A stretch of DNA of 64,000 nt from Gillisella vitis. Its GTDB lineage: Bacteria > Pseudomonadota > Alphaproteobacteria > Rhizobiales > Rhizobiaceae. The translations under genes and the position numbers were made by a program. Location of the stretch: positions 124,001 through 188,000 of the forward strand of contig NZ_LMVL02000001.1 of assembly GCF_001541345.2 (NCBI RefSeq), in the 5' to 3' direction. Position 1 is the stretch's first letter; each line of letters begins with the position of its first letter. The notes under the pieces were generated by a model that worked only from the letters and a program-made list of their open reading frames with translations, did no database searches and was not told where the DNA came from. Positions 37,076-46,060 of this stretch are shown here, piece by piece.

Positions 37076-37462
37076 ATGACGATCAAGCGATATGGCGCAG
37101 AAAAAGCAGGTGCCGGTGGGCAGAAACTGCCGTTTGCCAGAGCGGTTGAAGCGGATGGCTGGCTGCATGTTTCCGGCCAGGTGGCGATGGAAGACGGCGA
37201 GATCATCCAGGGTGGGATTGTCGAGCAGAGTCATAAGGCGATCGGCAACCTGATCGCCATTTTGCATGAGGCTGGCTACGGCGTGGAGCATGTCGTGCGT
37301 TGCGGCGTCTGGATTGATGATCCCCGTGATTTCTGGAGCTTCAACAAGATCTATCAGGGCTATTTCGGTGAACATCCGCCAGCCCGCGCCTGCGTGCAGG
37401 CCTCCATGATGGTCGATTGCAAGGTCGAGATCGACTGCATAGCCTATAAGGCGACCAAATAG
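37076..37462 (+). CDS. RidA-family enamine/imine deaminase
   Basis: A 128-residue YjgF/RidA protein. It has the family pattern (KLPFARAVEADGWLHVSGQVAM, HKAIGNLIAILHEAG, VVRCGVWIDD, then PPARACVQASMM with the active-site Arg). RidA enzymes hydrolyse reactive enamines released by PLP-dependent dehydratases such as serine/threonine dehydratases. The DSD-type enzyme of the divergent operon is a likely partner. I chose the ATG at 37076; a TTG five codons earlier is less likely. Confidence 0.88.
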   Translation: MTIKRYGAEKAGAGGQKLPFARAVEADGWLHVSGQVAMEDGEIIQGGIVEQSHKAIGNLIAILHEAGYGVEHVVRCGVWIDDPRDFWSFNKIYQGYFGEHPPARACVQASMMVDCKVEIDCIAYKATK

Positions 37463-37481
37463 GGTTGGTTTGTGAGGGCTT

Positions 37482-38345
37482 ATGGATATCTTTGCCACCA
37501 TACAGGAAGATCGTGCGCAGTTTTCTCCTTCAGAACAGCGGATTGCCGACATCCTCCTGAGTGAGCTGGATTTTGCCGTCGGCGCATCGATCATCGAGTT
37601 GGCGGAGCGGGCGCAAGTGTCGCCGCCGACCGTGACCCGTTTTTGCCGCAGGCTTGGATGCCAAAGCTTTTCGGATTTCAAGGTCAATCTGGCGAAGACT
37701 GCCTATGTCGGTGTGCGTTACCTGAACCCGGAAGCAAAAAGCACCGAGCCACAGGATGTTGCCGAGGACGTCATCACCAAGGCGCAGAACGCGCTTTTCA
37801 TGATGCACCGCTCGCTGGATTCAGCCATGATCGAAAAGGTCGCGGACCGGATTTCCCGCGCTGAAATGATCTATGCATTCGGGTCTGGCGGCAATTCTTC
37901 GATGATTGCTTCGGAATTGCAAAACCGTCTGTTTCGGCTGGGGTCACGGGTTACGGCTTGCACCGATCACCATATGCAGTTGATGTTGACGGCGGCGGCG
38001 CGCAGCAATGATATCATTGTCGGATCATCCTTCTCTGGCCGCAATCTGGAGCTGGCGCGCTGTTTCGAACTGGCTCGCGACAATGGCATTACCACGATTG
38101 CCCTGACCCAGAGTGACAGCGCTGTCGCCAAGGCTGCCGAGCTGGTTGTTGGTATCGATCTGCCGGAGGGCGACAATATTTTTCGTCCGACTTCGACACG
38201 CTTTGCCTATCTGGCCATGGTCGATGTTATCGCCAGCCTGGTTGCCTATCGCAATCGCAAGCTTTCTATGGTGACGCTGCGCCATATCAAACAACAATTG
38301 GTCGAACATCGCGATGGCGACGACCGTCAGATTCTGGGAGACTAG
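37482..38345 (+). CDS. MurR/RpiR-family transcriptional regulator
   Basis: A 287-residue regulator. The N-terminal helix-turn-helix covers about 1-80 (FSPSEQRIADILLSELDFAVGASIIELAERAQVSPPTVTRFCRRLG). The C-terminal SIS domain covers about 125-260 (AFGSGGNSSMIASELQNRL, IVGSSFSGRNLELARC) and should bind a phosphosugar. It lies 19 bases after ridA and one base before the SDR gene. It probably controls both divergent operons through the dyads at 36981-37062. Confidence 0.9.
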   Translation: MDIFATIQEDRAQFSPSEQRIADILLSELDFAVGASIIELAERAQVSPPTVTRFCRRLGCQSFSDFKVNLAKTAYVGVRYLNPEAKSTEPQDVAEDVITKAQNALFMMHRSLDSAMIEKVADRISRAEMIYAFGSGGNSSMIASELQNRLFRLGSRVTACTDHHMQLMLTAAARSNDIIVGSSFSGRNLELARCFELARDNGITTIALTQSDSAVAKAAELVVGIDLPEGDNIFRPTSTRFAYLAMVDVIASLVAYRNRKLSMVTLRHIKQQLVEHRDGDDRQILGD

Positions 38346-38346
38346 G

Positions 38347-39123
38347 ATGGCGAAATCCGTGGCTGTGGTAACAGGTGCCGCCGGTGACATCGGGCGGGCA
38401 ATTGCCAGCCGTCTGTCCGGAAGCCACGATGTGGTGGTGCTGGCCGATATTGATGAGAGCGCGGTGAATGCGGCTGCGGTCAGCCTCGGGTCCGGGGATA
38501 TATTTGTGCCTGTCGTTTGTGACGTCACCGACGAGGCCAGCATCGACGCACTGGCCTCAGCGGTCCAGAAGTTTGGGGTGGCAAAGACCCTTGTCAACAA
38601 TGCCGGGGCGGCAAGGGCTGTTAGTTTGCACGATACCGATGCGGCTATCTGGCGCCAGGATAGTGCGCTCAATCTCGAGGCCGCGTTTCTGACCTTTAGA
38701 GCGTTGGAAAATCAACTGAAGCAATCACAAGGCTCGGTGATCAACATTGCCTCTGTTAATGGCATGGCCGTGTTCGGCCATCCCGCCTATAGCGCTGCGA
38801 AGGCTGGTCTGATCCATCTGACCCGATTGATCGCGGTGGAATATGGGAAATTCGGCATTCGCGCCAATGCGGTGGCGCCCGGCACGGTGCGCACCCAGGC
38901 CTGGGAAGCGCGCGCCGCAGCCAATCCTGCCGTGTTTGAAGAGGCCAAGCGCTGGTATGCGCTGCAACGGATTGCCACCGCGCAGGATGTTGCAAATGCG
39001 GTGTTTTTTCTGGCTGGCGATCAGGCCGCAGCCATTACCGGAGTCTGCCTTCCCGTCGATTGTGGGTTGACGGCAGGCCAAAGCGAACTTGCCCGGACAT
39101 TTTCACAGTCCGAGCATTATTGA
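38347..39123 (+). CDS. Short-chain dehydrogenase/reductase
   Basis: A 258-residue classical SDR. It has the nucleotide-binding TGAAGDIGRAIA, the NNAG motif (LVNNAGAARA), catalytic Ser in NIASVNG and YSAAK with Tyr and Lys. NAD(P)-dependent oxidation or reduction of an alcohol is expected; the substrate is unknown. It starts one base after the rpiR stop, in the same operon. Confidence 0.9.
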   Translation: MAKSVAVVTGAAGDIGRAIASRLSGSHDVVVLADIDESAVNAAAVSLGSGDIFVPVVCDVTDEASIDALASAVQKFGVAKTLVNNAGAARAVSLHDTDAAIWRQDSALNLEAAFLTFRALENQLKQSQGSVINIASVNGMAVFGHPAYSAAKAGLIHLTRLIAVEYGKFGIRANAVAPGTVRTQAWEARAAANPAVFEEAKRWYALQRIATAQDVANAVFFLAGDQAAAITGVCLPVDCGLTAGQSELARTFSQSEHY

Positions 39124-39157
39124 TCCTCCATCCTGTCAGACCTTAAGGAGAACCGTC

Positions 39158-41077
39158 ATGGCTGAAGTCGCTTTTCGTCTGGACAATGCTTGGTATCCTA
39201 TCGAGGGCGACGACGGCGGAGGCTTCGTCTTCACCCTCTACAATTTATCCTCCGAGCCCATCAGCGGTTTCAAGCTTGCCTATACTGCCTTGACGCGGGT
39301 GAAAGACGGTCAGGTCTGCGACAACGCGGTTTTCCTGCGACGCAATGCCAATTTTCACCAGTTTGCACCACCGGAAGGCCTGGTCCTCGTGCCAGGAGCG
39401 TGCTGGCAGTTTACGGTTCAAGGCCTCTGGCGGCCCGCCCGGCACCGCACGGATGGCGCAAAATCGGCTTATCTGACACTCGCCGATGGACGCCATGTCG
39501 CCGTCGCGGTCGATGATCTGATGTTGCAAGGCCGGGTGAGCGAGCCTGCCCCTGTTCTGTTGCCGAAGGGGGAGGTCAGTAAGCCTTTTTCGCTGCTGCC
39601 CTGGCCCGTCGAGGCGAACCTCATGGCGGGCGATGGTTTTCCGGTGGCGATCTATCCCACCAAGGGTACGGATCTTCCCGGCTTGCAGGCGGTTGAGCGG
39701 ATCAATGCGCTTTACCGGCGGCTGTTTGCGGTTGGCCATGTACCGTTTTCGCTGGCGCCGGTCGATCAGGGCAAGGCTTTGAAACTCGCCCATGATCCCG
39801 TACTTGGCGCATCCGCCTATCGGCTCGATTTTACGGAAGAGATTACCCTATCTCATGGCGATGAGGCGGGACGGCAATATGGACTGACGGCATTGGCGCA
39901 AATGCTCCACGGAGCAAGACAGAACCCCGCGCTGTTCCGGTTTCCGGCGTCGGGCCAGATCAAGGATGCGCCGCGTTATGGCTGGCGCGGCTGCCATCTG
40001 GATGTGTCCCGGCAATTTTATCCGACGCAGGACGTTCTGCGGCTGATCGACATCATGGCCTGGATGAAGCTGAATATTTTCCACTGGCATCTGACCGATG
40101 ACGAGGCCTGGCGGCTGGAAATCAAGGCCTATCCGCAGTTGACGACACTCGGCGTCCTGCGTGGCCCGGATGAGCCGATGTTGCCGCAGCTTGGCAATGG
40201 CGCGGAGCCGGTTGGTGGCTTTTACACCCAGGAGGATGTTGCCCACATCGTCGCCCACGCCGCCTTGCTGCATGTCGAAGTCGTTCCGGAAATCGATATT
40301 CCGGGTCATAGCACCGCGATCTTGACAGCCTTGCCTGAGCTGGTCGATGGCCAGGAAGCGCCTGACAGCTACCGTTCCGTCCAGGGCTATCCGAACAACG
40401 CGCTTAACCCGGCTATCGAGCAGACCTATGTGTTTCTCGGCAAGGTCTTGGATGAGATGGCGACGCTGTTTCCATCCAATCTCGTGCATGTCGGTGGCGA
40501 CGAGGTTGCGGCCAATACCTGGATGGCCTCGCCACTGGCGAAAAAGCTGATGGAGCAGGAGGGCCTCGACGGGACATTCGGGCTGCAAAGCCATTTCATG
40601 AAGCGCATTCAGCAGATGTTGAAGGAACGCGGCAAGAAACTGGCCGGTTGGGACGAGGTATCCCACGGCGGCGGTGTCGACCCGCAGGGTACGCTGCTGA
40701 TGGCCTGGCAGAAGCCAGAGGTTGGGTTGGATCTGGCGCGGCAGGGCTATGACGTGGTGATGACGCCGGGTCAGGCCTATTATCTCGACATGGTGCAGGA
40801 CGAGGCTTGGCAGGAGCCAGGCGCGAGCTGGGCCGGCACCGTGCCGCCGCACCATACCTACACCTATGAAGCCGTCGCGGAATTTCCTGATGCATTAAAG
40901 CCGAGGATGCGGGGTGTGCAGGCCTGTATCTGGTCGGAGCATTTTCTGAATCGGGATTACTTCAACCACCTGGTCTTTCCACGCCTGCCGGCTGTTGCCG
41001 AGGCCGCCTGGACCCCTAGGGACCAGAAGGACTGGCTGCGGTTTGCAGCGCTCGCGCCGCTGATGCCGCGTTTTTAA
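39158..41077 (+). CDS. Beta-N-acetylhexosaminidase, GH20
   Basis: A 639-residue hydrolase. It has an N-terminal beta-rich domain (about 1-150, carbohydrate-binding-like), the GH20b domain (about 155-280) and the catalytic barrel (about 285-610) with the GH20 signature HVGGDE, Asp448-Glu449 being the catalytic pair. MKLNIFHWHLTDDEAWRLEIKAYPQL is also typical of the family. No signal peptide is visible, so it acts in the cytoplasm on imported substrates. It releases terminal GlcNAc or GalNAc. The start has a strong aaggaga site. Confidence 0.93.
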   Translation: MAEVAFRLDNAWYPIEGDDGGGFVFTLYNLSSEPISGFKLAYTALTRVKDGQVCDNAVFLRRNANFHQFAPPEGLVLVPGACWQFTVQGLWRPARHRTDGAKSAYLTLADGRHVAVAVDDLMLQGRVSEPAPVLLPKGEVSKPFSLLPWPVEANLMAGDGFPVAIYPTKGTDLPGLQAVERINALYRRLFAVGHVPFSLAPVDQGKALKLAHDPVLGASAYRLDFTEEITLSHGDEAGRQYGLTALAQMLHGARQNPALFRFPASGQIKDAPRYGWRGCHLDVSRQFYPTQDVLRLIDIMAWMKLNIFHWHLTDDEAWRLEIKAYPQLTTLGVLRGPDEPMLPQLGNGAEPVGGFYTQEDVAHIVAHAALLHVEVVPEIDIPGHSTAILTALPELVDGQEAPDSYRSVQGYPNNALNPAIEQTYVFLGKVLDEMATLFPSNLVHVGGDEVAANTWMASPLAKKLMEQEGLDGTFGLQSHFMKRIQQMLKERGKKLAGWDEVSHGGGVDPQGTLLMAWQKPEVGLDLARQGYDVVMTPGQAYYLDMVQDEAWQEPGASWAGTVPPHHTYTYEAVAEFPDALKPRMRGVQACIWSEHFLNRDYFNHLVFPRLPAVAEAAWTPRDQKDWLRFAALAPLMPRF

Positions 41078-41088
41078 GGAAATCGGAC

Positions 41089-42555
41089 ATGGAACTTCGA
41101 ATTGCCGTTGGTGGCATTCATACGGAATGCAGCACGTCATCGCCGGTGCTGATGCAGATCGAGGATTTTCGCGTGTTGCGCGGTGACGATCTCTTAGGTG
41201 CCGATTATTTCAGCTTTCTTGGCGCGGATGGGGTGAAGCCTTTGCCCTTGCTGCATGCCCGCGCCGTTCCAGGCGGCCCGGTTTCGCGCCAGACCTATGA
41301 CAGTTTCAAGACCGAATTCCTGGAGCGGTTACAGGCCGCTCTGCCGCTGGACGGGCTCTATCTCGCCATGCATGGCGCCATGAATGTCGAGGGCATGGAC
41401 GATGCCGAGGGTGATTGGATCGCTTCTGCCCGTGCCGTGGTTGGCCCGGATTGCCCGGTGGCGGCAAGCTATGATCTGCATGGCAATGTCACCCAGAAAA
41501 TCATCGATCAGCTGGATATTTTCGCCGGTTATCGGACCGCGCCGCATATCGATGTGCGCGAAACCATGGTGCGGGCCTGGGACATGTTGGTAAAGGCGCT
41601 GCGGACCGGCGAGAAACCGGGCGTCGCCTGGGCACCTGTGCCGGTTCTTCTTCCCGGAGAACGCACCTCTACCGAAGACGAACCAGCCAAAAGCCTTTAC
41701 CTGCAATTGCCGCAGCATGATCAGCGACCGGGGATATGGGATGCCAATTTGATGGTTGGTTATGTCTGGGCCGACGAGCCGCGCGCCACGGCTTGTGCCG
41801 TGGTCACAGGCGTGGATCGAGGCGAGGCGCAAAAGGTGGCTGAAGAGATTGCCCAGTCTTACTGGGAGGCGCGCCAAGCCTTCCGGTTCGGCCCGGTGAC
41901 GGGTTCTCTGAATGATATGCTCGACATTGCTGAAACGACCCGGACCCGGCCAATTATTCTGGCCGATTCCGGCGACAACCCCACCGGCGGTGGGGTCGGT
42001 GACCGTGCCGATGTCTTGGCGGCATTGATTGCCCGTGATTTCGAGGGGGCTGTGATTGGCGGGATTACCGACAAGCCTGGCGTCGATGCCTGTTTTTCCG
42101 CAGGCGAGGGTGCAAAACTGGCGTTGAAGATCGGTGGATCACTCGATCCGGCAAGCCCGTCGGTTGAGGTGGAATGTGAGGTGTTTCGGCTGGACGATCC
42201 GGGTGTGGCAAGTGAGCGTCAAGCTATCGTCAAAATCGGCGGTATTACCGTTATTCTCGCCAGTAAGCGCAGGCCCTACCACAATCTCGCCGATTTCACT
42301 CGCCATGGCATTGATCCGAAAGCGGTGCGGTTGCTGGTGGTAAAGTCGGGCTATCTTTCTCCCGAGCTTCAGCCAATTTCCAATCCCAACCTGATGGCGC
42401 TGACCGATGGGGTCATCAACCAGGATATCGAAGCCTTGCCGAGCAAGCGCCGCAAACAACCGACCTATCCCTTCGTCAAGGATTTCGACTTCCAGCCTCA
42501 AGCGATGACCTCGGCGCGGTGGACGGACAGAGAGAGTGTGTCCAGTTCAGATTGA
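41089..42555 (+). CDS. Second M81-family (MlrC-like) metallopeptidase/amidohydrolase
   Basis: A 488-residue M81 protein, divergent in sequence from the one at 34951. It has GIHTECSTSSP at the N-terminus, MHGAM, YDLHGNVT and DSGDNPTGGGVGD, the last two being probable metal- and active-site regions. It begins 11 bases after the hexosaminidase. Two distinct M81 enzymes in one cluster suggest two amide bonds or two related substrates. Confidence 0.85.
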   Translation: MELRIAVGGIHTECSTSSPVLMQIEDFRVLRGDDLLGADYFSFLGADGVKPLPLLHARAVPGGPVSRQTYDSFKTEFLERLQAALPLDGLYLAMHGAMNVEGMDDAEGDWIASARAVVGPDCPVAASYDLHGNVTQKIIDQLDIFAGYRTAPHIDVRETMVRAWDMLVKALRTGEKPGVAWAPVPVLLPGERTSTEDEPAKSLYLQLPQHDQRPGIWDANLMVGYVWADEPRATACAVVTGVDRGEAQKVAEEIAQSYWEARQAFRFGPVTGSLNDMLDIAETTRTRPIILADSGDNPTGGGVGDRADVLAALIARDFEGAVIGGITDKPGVDACFSAGEGAKLALKIGGSLDPASPSVEVECEVFRLDDPGVASERQAIVKIGGITVILASKRRPYHNLADFTRHGIDPKAVRLLVVKSGYLSPELQPISNPNLMALTDGVINQDIEALPSKRRKQPTYPFVKDFDFQPQAMTSARWTDRESVSSSD

Positions 42556-42610
42556 ACCCGTCAAATACCCAGGCAAACCGAAAACAAGAGATAAGCGATC
42601 TCATTCCTCA

Positions 42611-42648
42611 AAGATGCCGCCGGTAAAATCCAGCGGCATCTTGTTTTT
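42611..42648 (+). terminator. Terminator directly before the MFS gene
   Basis: 10-bp stem AAGATGCCGC (42611-42620) with GCGGCATCTT (42633-42642), followed by GTTTTT. It ends 18 bases before the MFS start codon, so it would either uncouple MFS-cutC from the operon or attenuate it. Confidence 0.75.
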
Positions 42649-42665
42649 AAAAAGATAGCGCGTCC

Positions 42666-43874
42666 ATGCCGCCAGTTCTCTCCATCATCGCCGGTAATCC
42701 GGGTATTCGGATTAGCGCGATTGCGATTTTCTTCTTCGGCCTGTCCGGCGCGACCACGGCTCCCTATATGTCGATCATCGGCATACACGAGTTGGGATTG
42801 AGCAATGCGCATTACTCGCTGCTGATTTTCATTGCCTCCTGCGTCAATGTCGCCGCCAGCGTTGCCGTGGGGATATTGGCGGACAGGCTTGGACATTTCC
42901 GTATGCCGATGGTGATTGTCAGCTTGTTTGGTGTGATCGGCTATGGAGTGGTGTTTCTCGAGCCGAACCAGCTCATCTTCGTTGGCTCTGCGCTCCTTTT
43001 GCTGCCAGTTTATAACGCCTTGAATTCGCTGATATTTGCCAATGTGCGAGCCGCATCCAGGGATATGCCGGTACGTGAACTGATTGCCGTCAATTCCGGC
43101 GTGCGGGCTGTTATCTCTGCCTCCTGGGTCTTGGTGCCGGGTCTGGTGGGCTTCTTTCTGGCTGGTCAGAAAAGCATGTTGCCTGCCTTTCTGTTTGCCA
43201 GCCTTGGTGGACTCGCCTGCTTCGTGCTGTTTCTGGTCTGGTTGCCGAAGGCGGAGGCACGGGCCGAACCCTCCGCAAGTCTGGCGTTTTTTTCATCCTT
43301 GTCGAAAATCGCTTCGCCAGGATTATTGTTGCGGCTTGGCGCCATCGCTCTGATCACGGCCATGCTGCAAATGAACGGCGTCGTGCTACCCCTTGTGATG
43401 ACCGGGCCAGCGCATGGCACGACCGGCGATGTCGGTATTATCGTCGGTATCGTCGCCTTTCTGGAAATCGTCTTCATTCTGTTTTGGGGCTGGGTGGAGC
43501 GCAAAACCTCCAGTGTGGCGACGCTTGTTGCCGGTTCGCTGATCTATTGCGTCTACCTGCTAGGCCTCGGCCTCGCCTCGCGGCCAGAACATGTCTATCT
43601 GCTCTCCGGCATTGCCGGTTTCGGGGCGGCGGCGATTATCAGCGTGCCGATTACCTATTTGCAAAACCTGATTGCCGATCGCGCCGGGCTTGGCAGTTCG
43701 CTCATTGCGGTGAATATTTTCCTGAGTGGCGGATTGAACTCCCTGCTTTTTGCATTCGGCACCGGCATCAGCAATTATTCCGGCACGGCAATGCTCGGGG
43801 CATTGGCCGGATTCTGCGGTATTTTGCTGTTGCTGATGCTGGAAAAGCCACGGTCCTTCAGGGGGGCCCAATGA
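42666..43874 (+). CDS. MFS transporter, sugar-efflux (Set)-like
   Basis: A 402-residue transporter with about twelve hydrophobic segments and the loop-2 motif GILADRLGHFRMP. It resembles the SetA/SetB sugar exporters, which may relieve sugar-phosphate stress, but uptake is also possible. No good ribosome-binding site is visible, and a terminator hairpin immediately precedes it, so its expression control is odd. It is followed by cutC after 21 bases. Confidence 0.82.
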   Translation: MPPVLSIIAGNPGIRISAIAIFFFGLSGATTAPYMSIIGIHELGLSNAHYSLLIFIASCVNVAASVAVGILADRLGHFRMPMVIVSLFGVIGYGVVFLEPNQLIFVGSALLLLPVYNALNSLIFANVRAASRDMPVRELIAVNSGVRAVISASWVLVPGLVGFFLAGQKSMLPAFLFASLGGLACFVLFLVWLPKAEARAEPSASLAFFSSLSKIASPGLLLRLGAIALITAMLQMNGVVLPLVMTGPAHGTTGDVGIIVGIVAFLEIVFILFWGWVERKTSSVATLVAGSLIYCVYLLGLGLASRPEHVYLLSGIAGFGAAAIISVPITYLQNLIADRAGLGSSLIAVNIFLSGGLNSLLFAFGTGISNYSGTAMLGALAGFCGILLLLMLEKPRSFRGAQ

Positions 43875-43895
43875 CGGGAAGACAGAGAAGAGACC

Positions 43896-44654
43896 ATGAT
43901 GGCGGGAAGTGAACCAGAAAAGAACGATGGCGGTTTGCTTGAAGTCTGCGTCGATTCCGTTGCGGGGCTGGAGGCGGCGATTGCCGGTGGTGCCGACCGG
44001 ATCGAGCTTTGCGCTGCCCTTGACTGCGGGGGGCTGACGCCGACATCAGGTCTGATGCAGCGCGCTGCTCAGGCACCCATCCCGGTTTTTGCGATGATCC
44101 GGCCACGGGCGGGCAGTTTCGTGTTTTCACCGGATGAGGTCACCGTCATGGTGGCAGATATCCAGGCCGCACAGCAGGCAGGTCTGGCGGGTGTCGTTCT
44201 CGGAGCGTCTCGGTCTGACGGATGTCTGGACGTTGAGGTGCTTGGTCATCTCACGGCGGTTGCGTCTGGCCTCGCCATGACATTGCACCGTGCTTTCGAT
44301 CTTGTGCCGGATTTTGAGGTAGCGCTGGAGCAGGCGATTGCGCTCGGGTTCGGAAGAATCCTCACGTCCGGTGGCGAGCAATCCGTCGTTACCGGTTTCG
44401 ATCGTCTGAAATCGCTTTCAAAGAGGGCAGATGGTCGGATCACCATCATGCCCGGTGGCGGGTTGCGACCAGAGCGTATAGCGCCGTTCTGGCAGGCTGG
44501 CCTGCGGGAGTTTCACGCCTCTTGCAGCGTACCGATAGAGGCTGATCCCGTTCTGATCGATTTTGGTTTTGCCACGGTGGGGCAGGCGCGGACTGATAGC
44601 GATGTGGTGCGCAGACTTGCCGCGGCCATCGAGACCTGCCGCACTCTGCCCTGA
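43896..44654 (+). CDS. cutC: CutC-family protein
   Basis: A 252-residue TIM-barrel protein with the CutC motifs (LEVCVDSVAGLEAAIAGGADRIELCAALDCGGLTPTSGLM, MIRPRAGSFVFS, ILTSGGEQSV, IMPGGGLR). The family was named for copper homeostasis but its enzymatic role is unsettled. It often accompanies sugar-catabolic genes such as hexosaminidases, which fits here. Convergent with the thioesterase, four bases apart. Confidence 0.88.
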   Translation: MMAGSEPEKNDGGLLEVCVDSVAGLEAAIAGGADRIELCAALDCGGLTPTSGLMQRAAQAPIPVFAMIRPRAGSFVFSPDEVTVMVADIQAAQQAGLAGVVLGASRSDGCLDVEVLGHLTAVASGLAMTLHRAFDLVPDFEVALEQAIALGFGRILTSGGEQSVVTGFDRLKSLSKRADGRITIMPGGGLRPERIAPFWQAGLREFHASCSVPIEADPVLIDFGFATVGQARTDSDVVRRLAAAIETCRTLP

Positions 44655-44658
44655 TGGA

Positions 44659-45051
44659 TTATACGGCCTCCGATTCAACCCGGCGGGGCGCGCCTTTTTC
44701 GTCTAGCGCCACCATGATGAAATGGGCGTCGGTGACCTTTTGGCGCTCCTGCGTAAACTGCCTGCGGACCCAGCATTCGACATAGAGTGTCATGGAGGTG
44801 CGACCGACGTGGCTGATGGATGTGTAGATGCACACGGTATCACCGACCTTGACCGGGCGTTTGAAGCTGACTTCCTTGACCGCTGCCGTGACCGTGCGGC
44901 CTTTCGCACGCTCGGAAGAGCGGATGCCAGCGGCTGCGTCCATCTGTGCCAGAACCCAGCCACCGAAAATATCTCCGGCGGGATTGGTGTCGGCTGGCAT
45001 GGCGAGTGTGCGTAATGTCAATTCGCCCTGAGGCTCGTCAATCTCAGTCAT
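44659..45051 (-). CDS. Acyl-CoA thioesterase, YciA-like hotdog fold
   Basis: A 130-residue hotdog thioesterase (LRTLAMPADTNPAGDIFGGWVLAQMDAAAG, with the catalytic Asn/Asp region; VKVGDTVCIYTSISHVGRTSMTLYVE). It hydrolyses acyl-CoA to free acid and CoA. It stands alone and marks the right border of the amino-sugar region. Confidence 0.9.
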   Translation of the reverse strand: MTEIDEPQGELTLRTLAMPADTNPAGDIFGGWVLAQMDAAAGIRSSERAKGRTVTAAVKEVSFKRPVKVGDTVCIYTSISHVGRTSMTLYVECWVRRQFTQERQKVTDAHFIMVALDEKGAPRRVESEAV

Positions 45052-45209
45052 TGTCTTCCAACTTTCGCCTTGAGGAGGGGGACCCTGCGGTGCCGCCGCA
45101 ATCCTCCATCTAATCGAAATGAGAAATAGGCTCTCAGCGCGGAAAGGTCGAGAGCGCAGGCATGCGCCAGCGACACTGCGGCTTTGCCGAAAAGCTTTAC
45201 CTTGTGATT

Positions 45210-45869
45210 TTACGGCTTTTCAGCGACCTCAATGGATGCGATCAGCCGCTCAACATAAGCGGAAAACAGGACGCCCATATCGGTACTGTCGGGCAGCCGC
45301 AGCCAGAGCATTTGCAATCCATCCATCAGGCCGATAATTTCCGTTGCGATCCCTTGGGGATCGATGTCGGATTTGATTTCGTGATTCAGAATGCCTTCTG
45401 CAAAGATACTGGCCAGTTTGTGGCGCAGTTGCAGGCTACGTTTGTGAAACCATGCCTGGGCCGGGTGCCCTGCAAGCAAGCTTTCGGCGTTAAGGATCGA
45501 AAATGCCCGCACAACCCCTTCCGATTGCATGTTTTGGTTGGTGACCTCAACCAATAAGCCGAGGAAATCGCGCCAATGGGGAGTTTTCTTGTTTAAGTCC
45601 GGCGCTGTCTCTTTGTCTCGCCGTTCCAGGATCGCCAGGAGAAGGTCAACCTTGGTCGGAAAATAATGCAGAAGACCAGGAAGAGACAGGCCGACATCCT
45701 CAGCAATGTCTGCAATTGCAGCATTTTGAAAGCCATCCTTGGCAAAACGGTTGAGGGCAGCCTGCAGGATTTCTTCTCGCCGCGCGGCCCCTTTCACCGA
45801 ATTCCGGCGGCGGCCTGCGACCGTATCGACGGGAGGTAGGCCTGCATCGGATATGTCCTGTCTTGCCAT
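45210..45869 (-). CDS. TetR-family regulator next to beta-glucosidase
   Basis: A 219-residue regulator. The helix-turn-helix covers about 25-75 (REEILQAALNRFAKDGFQNAAIADIAEDVGLSLPGLLHYFPTKVDLL). The all-helical ligand domain ends near 215. It is divergent from the GH3 gene and a TACC...GGTA dyad lies in the spacer. It probably represses the beta-glucosidase until a sugar or glucoside binds. Confidence 0.88.
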   Translation of the reverse strand: MARQDISDAGLPPVDTVAGRRRNSVKGAARREEILQAALNRFAKDGFQNAAIADIAEDVGLSLPGLLHYFPTKVDLLLAILERRDKETAPDLNKKTPHWRDFLGLLVEVTNQNMQSEGVVRAFSILNAESLLAGHPAQAWFHKRSLQLRHKLASIFAEGILNHEIKSDIDPQGIATEIIGLMDGLQMLWLRLPDSTDMGVLFSAYVERLIASIEVAEKP

Positions 45870-46060
45870 TTATCTCACTTTCAGGTTGCATCGTATGCCA
45901 TCCTTAGAGCTTGTCTTGGGAAAAGTGGAACCCAATTTTCTGAAAAGACAAACGAAAACGTAAGAGGCCAAGGGTGATGGCTCAATCCGAACCTTATCGC
46001 CTTTAGAACTCAATCGAAAACCGGGTGAAGGCAGACAGGATCTCTTGCGATAAATAATAA

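Noticed and set aside
39848..40855. 335-codon open frame on the minus strand
   Set aside because: Antisense to the GH20 catalytic domain, whose motifs are clear.
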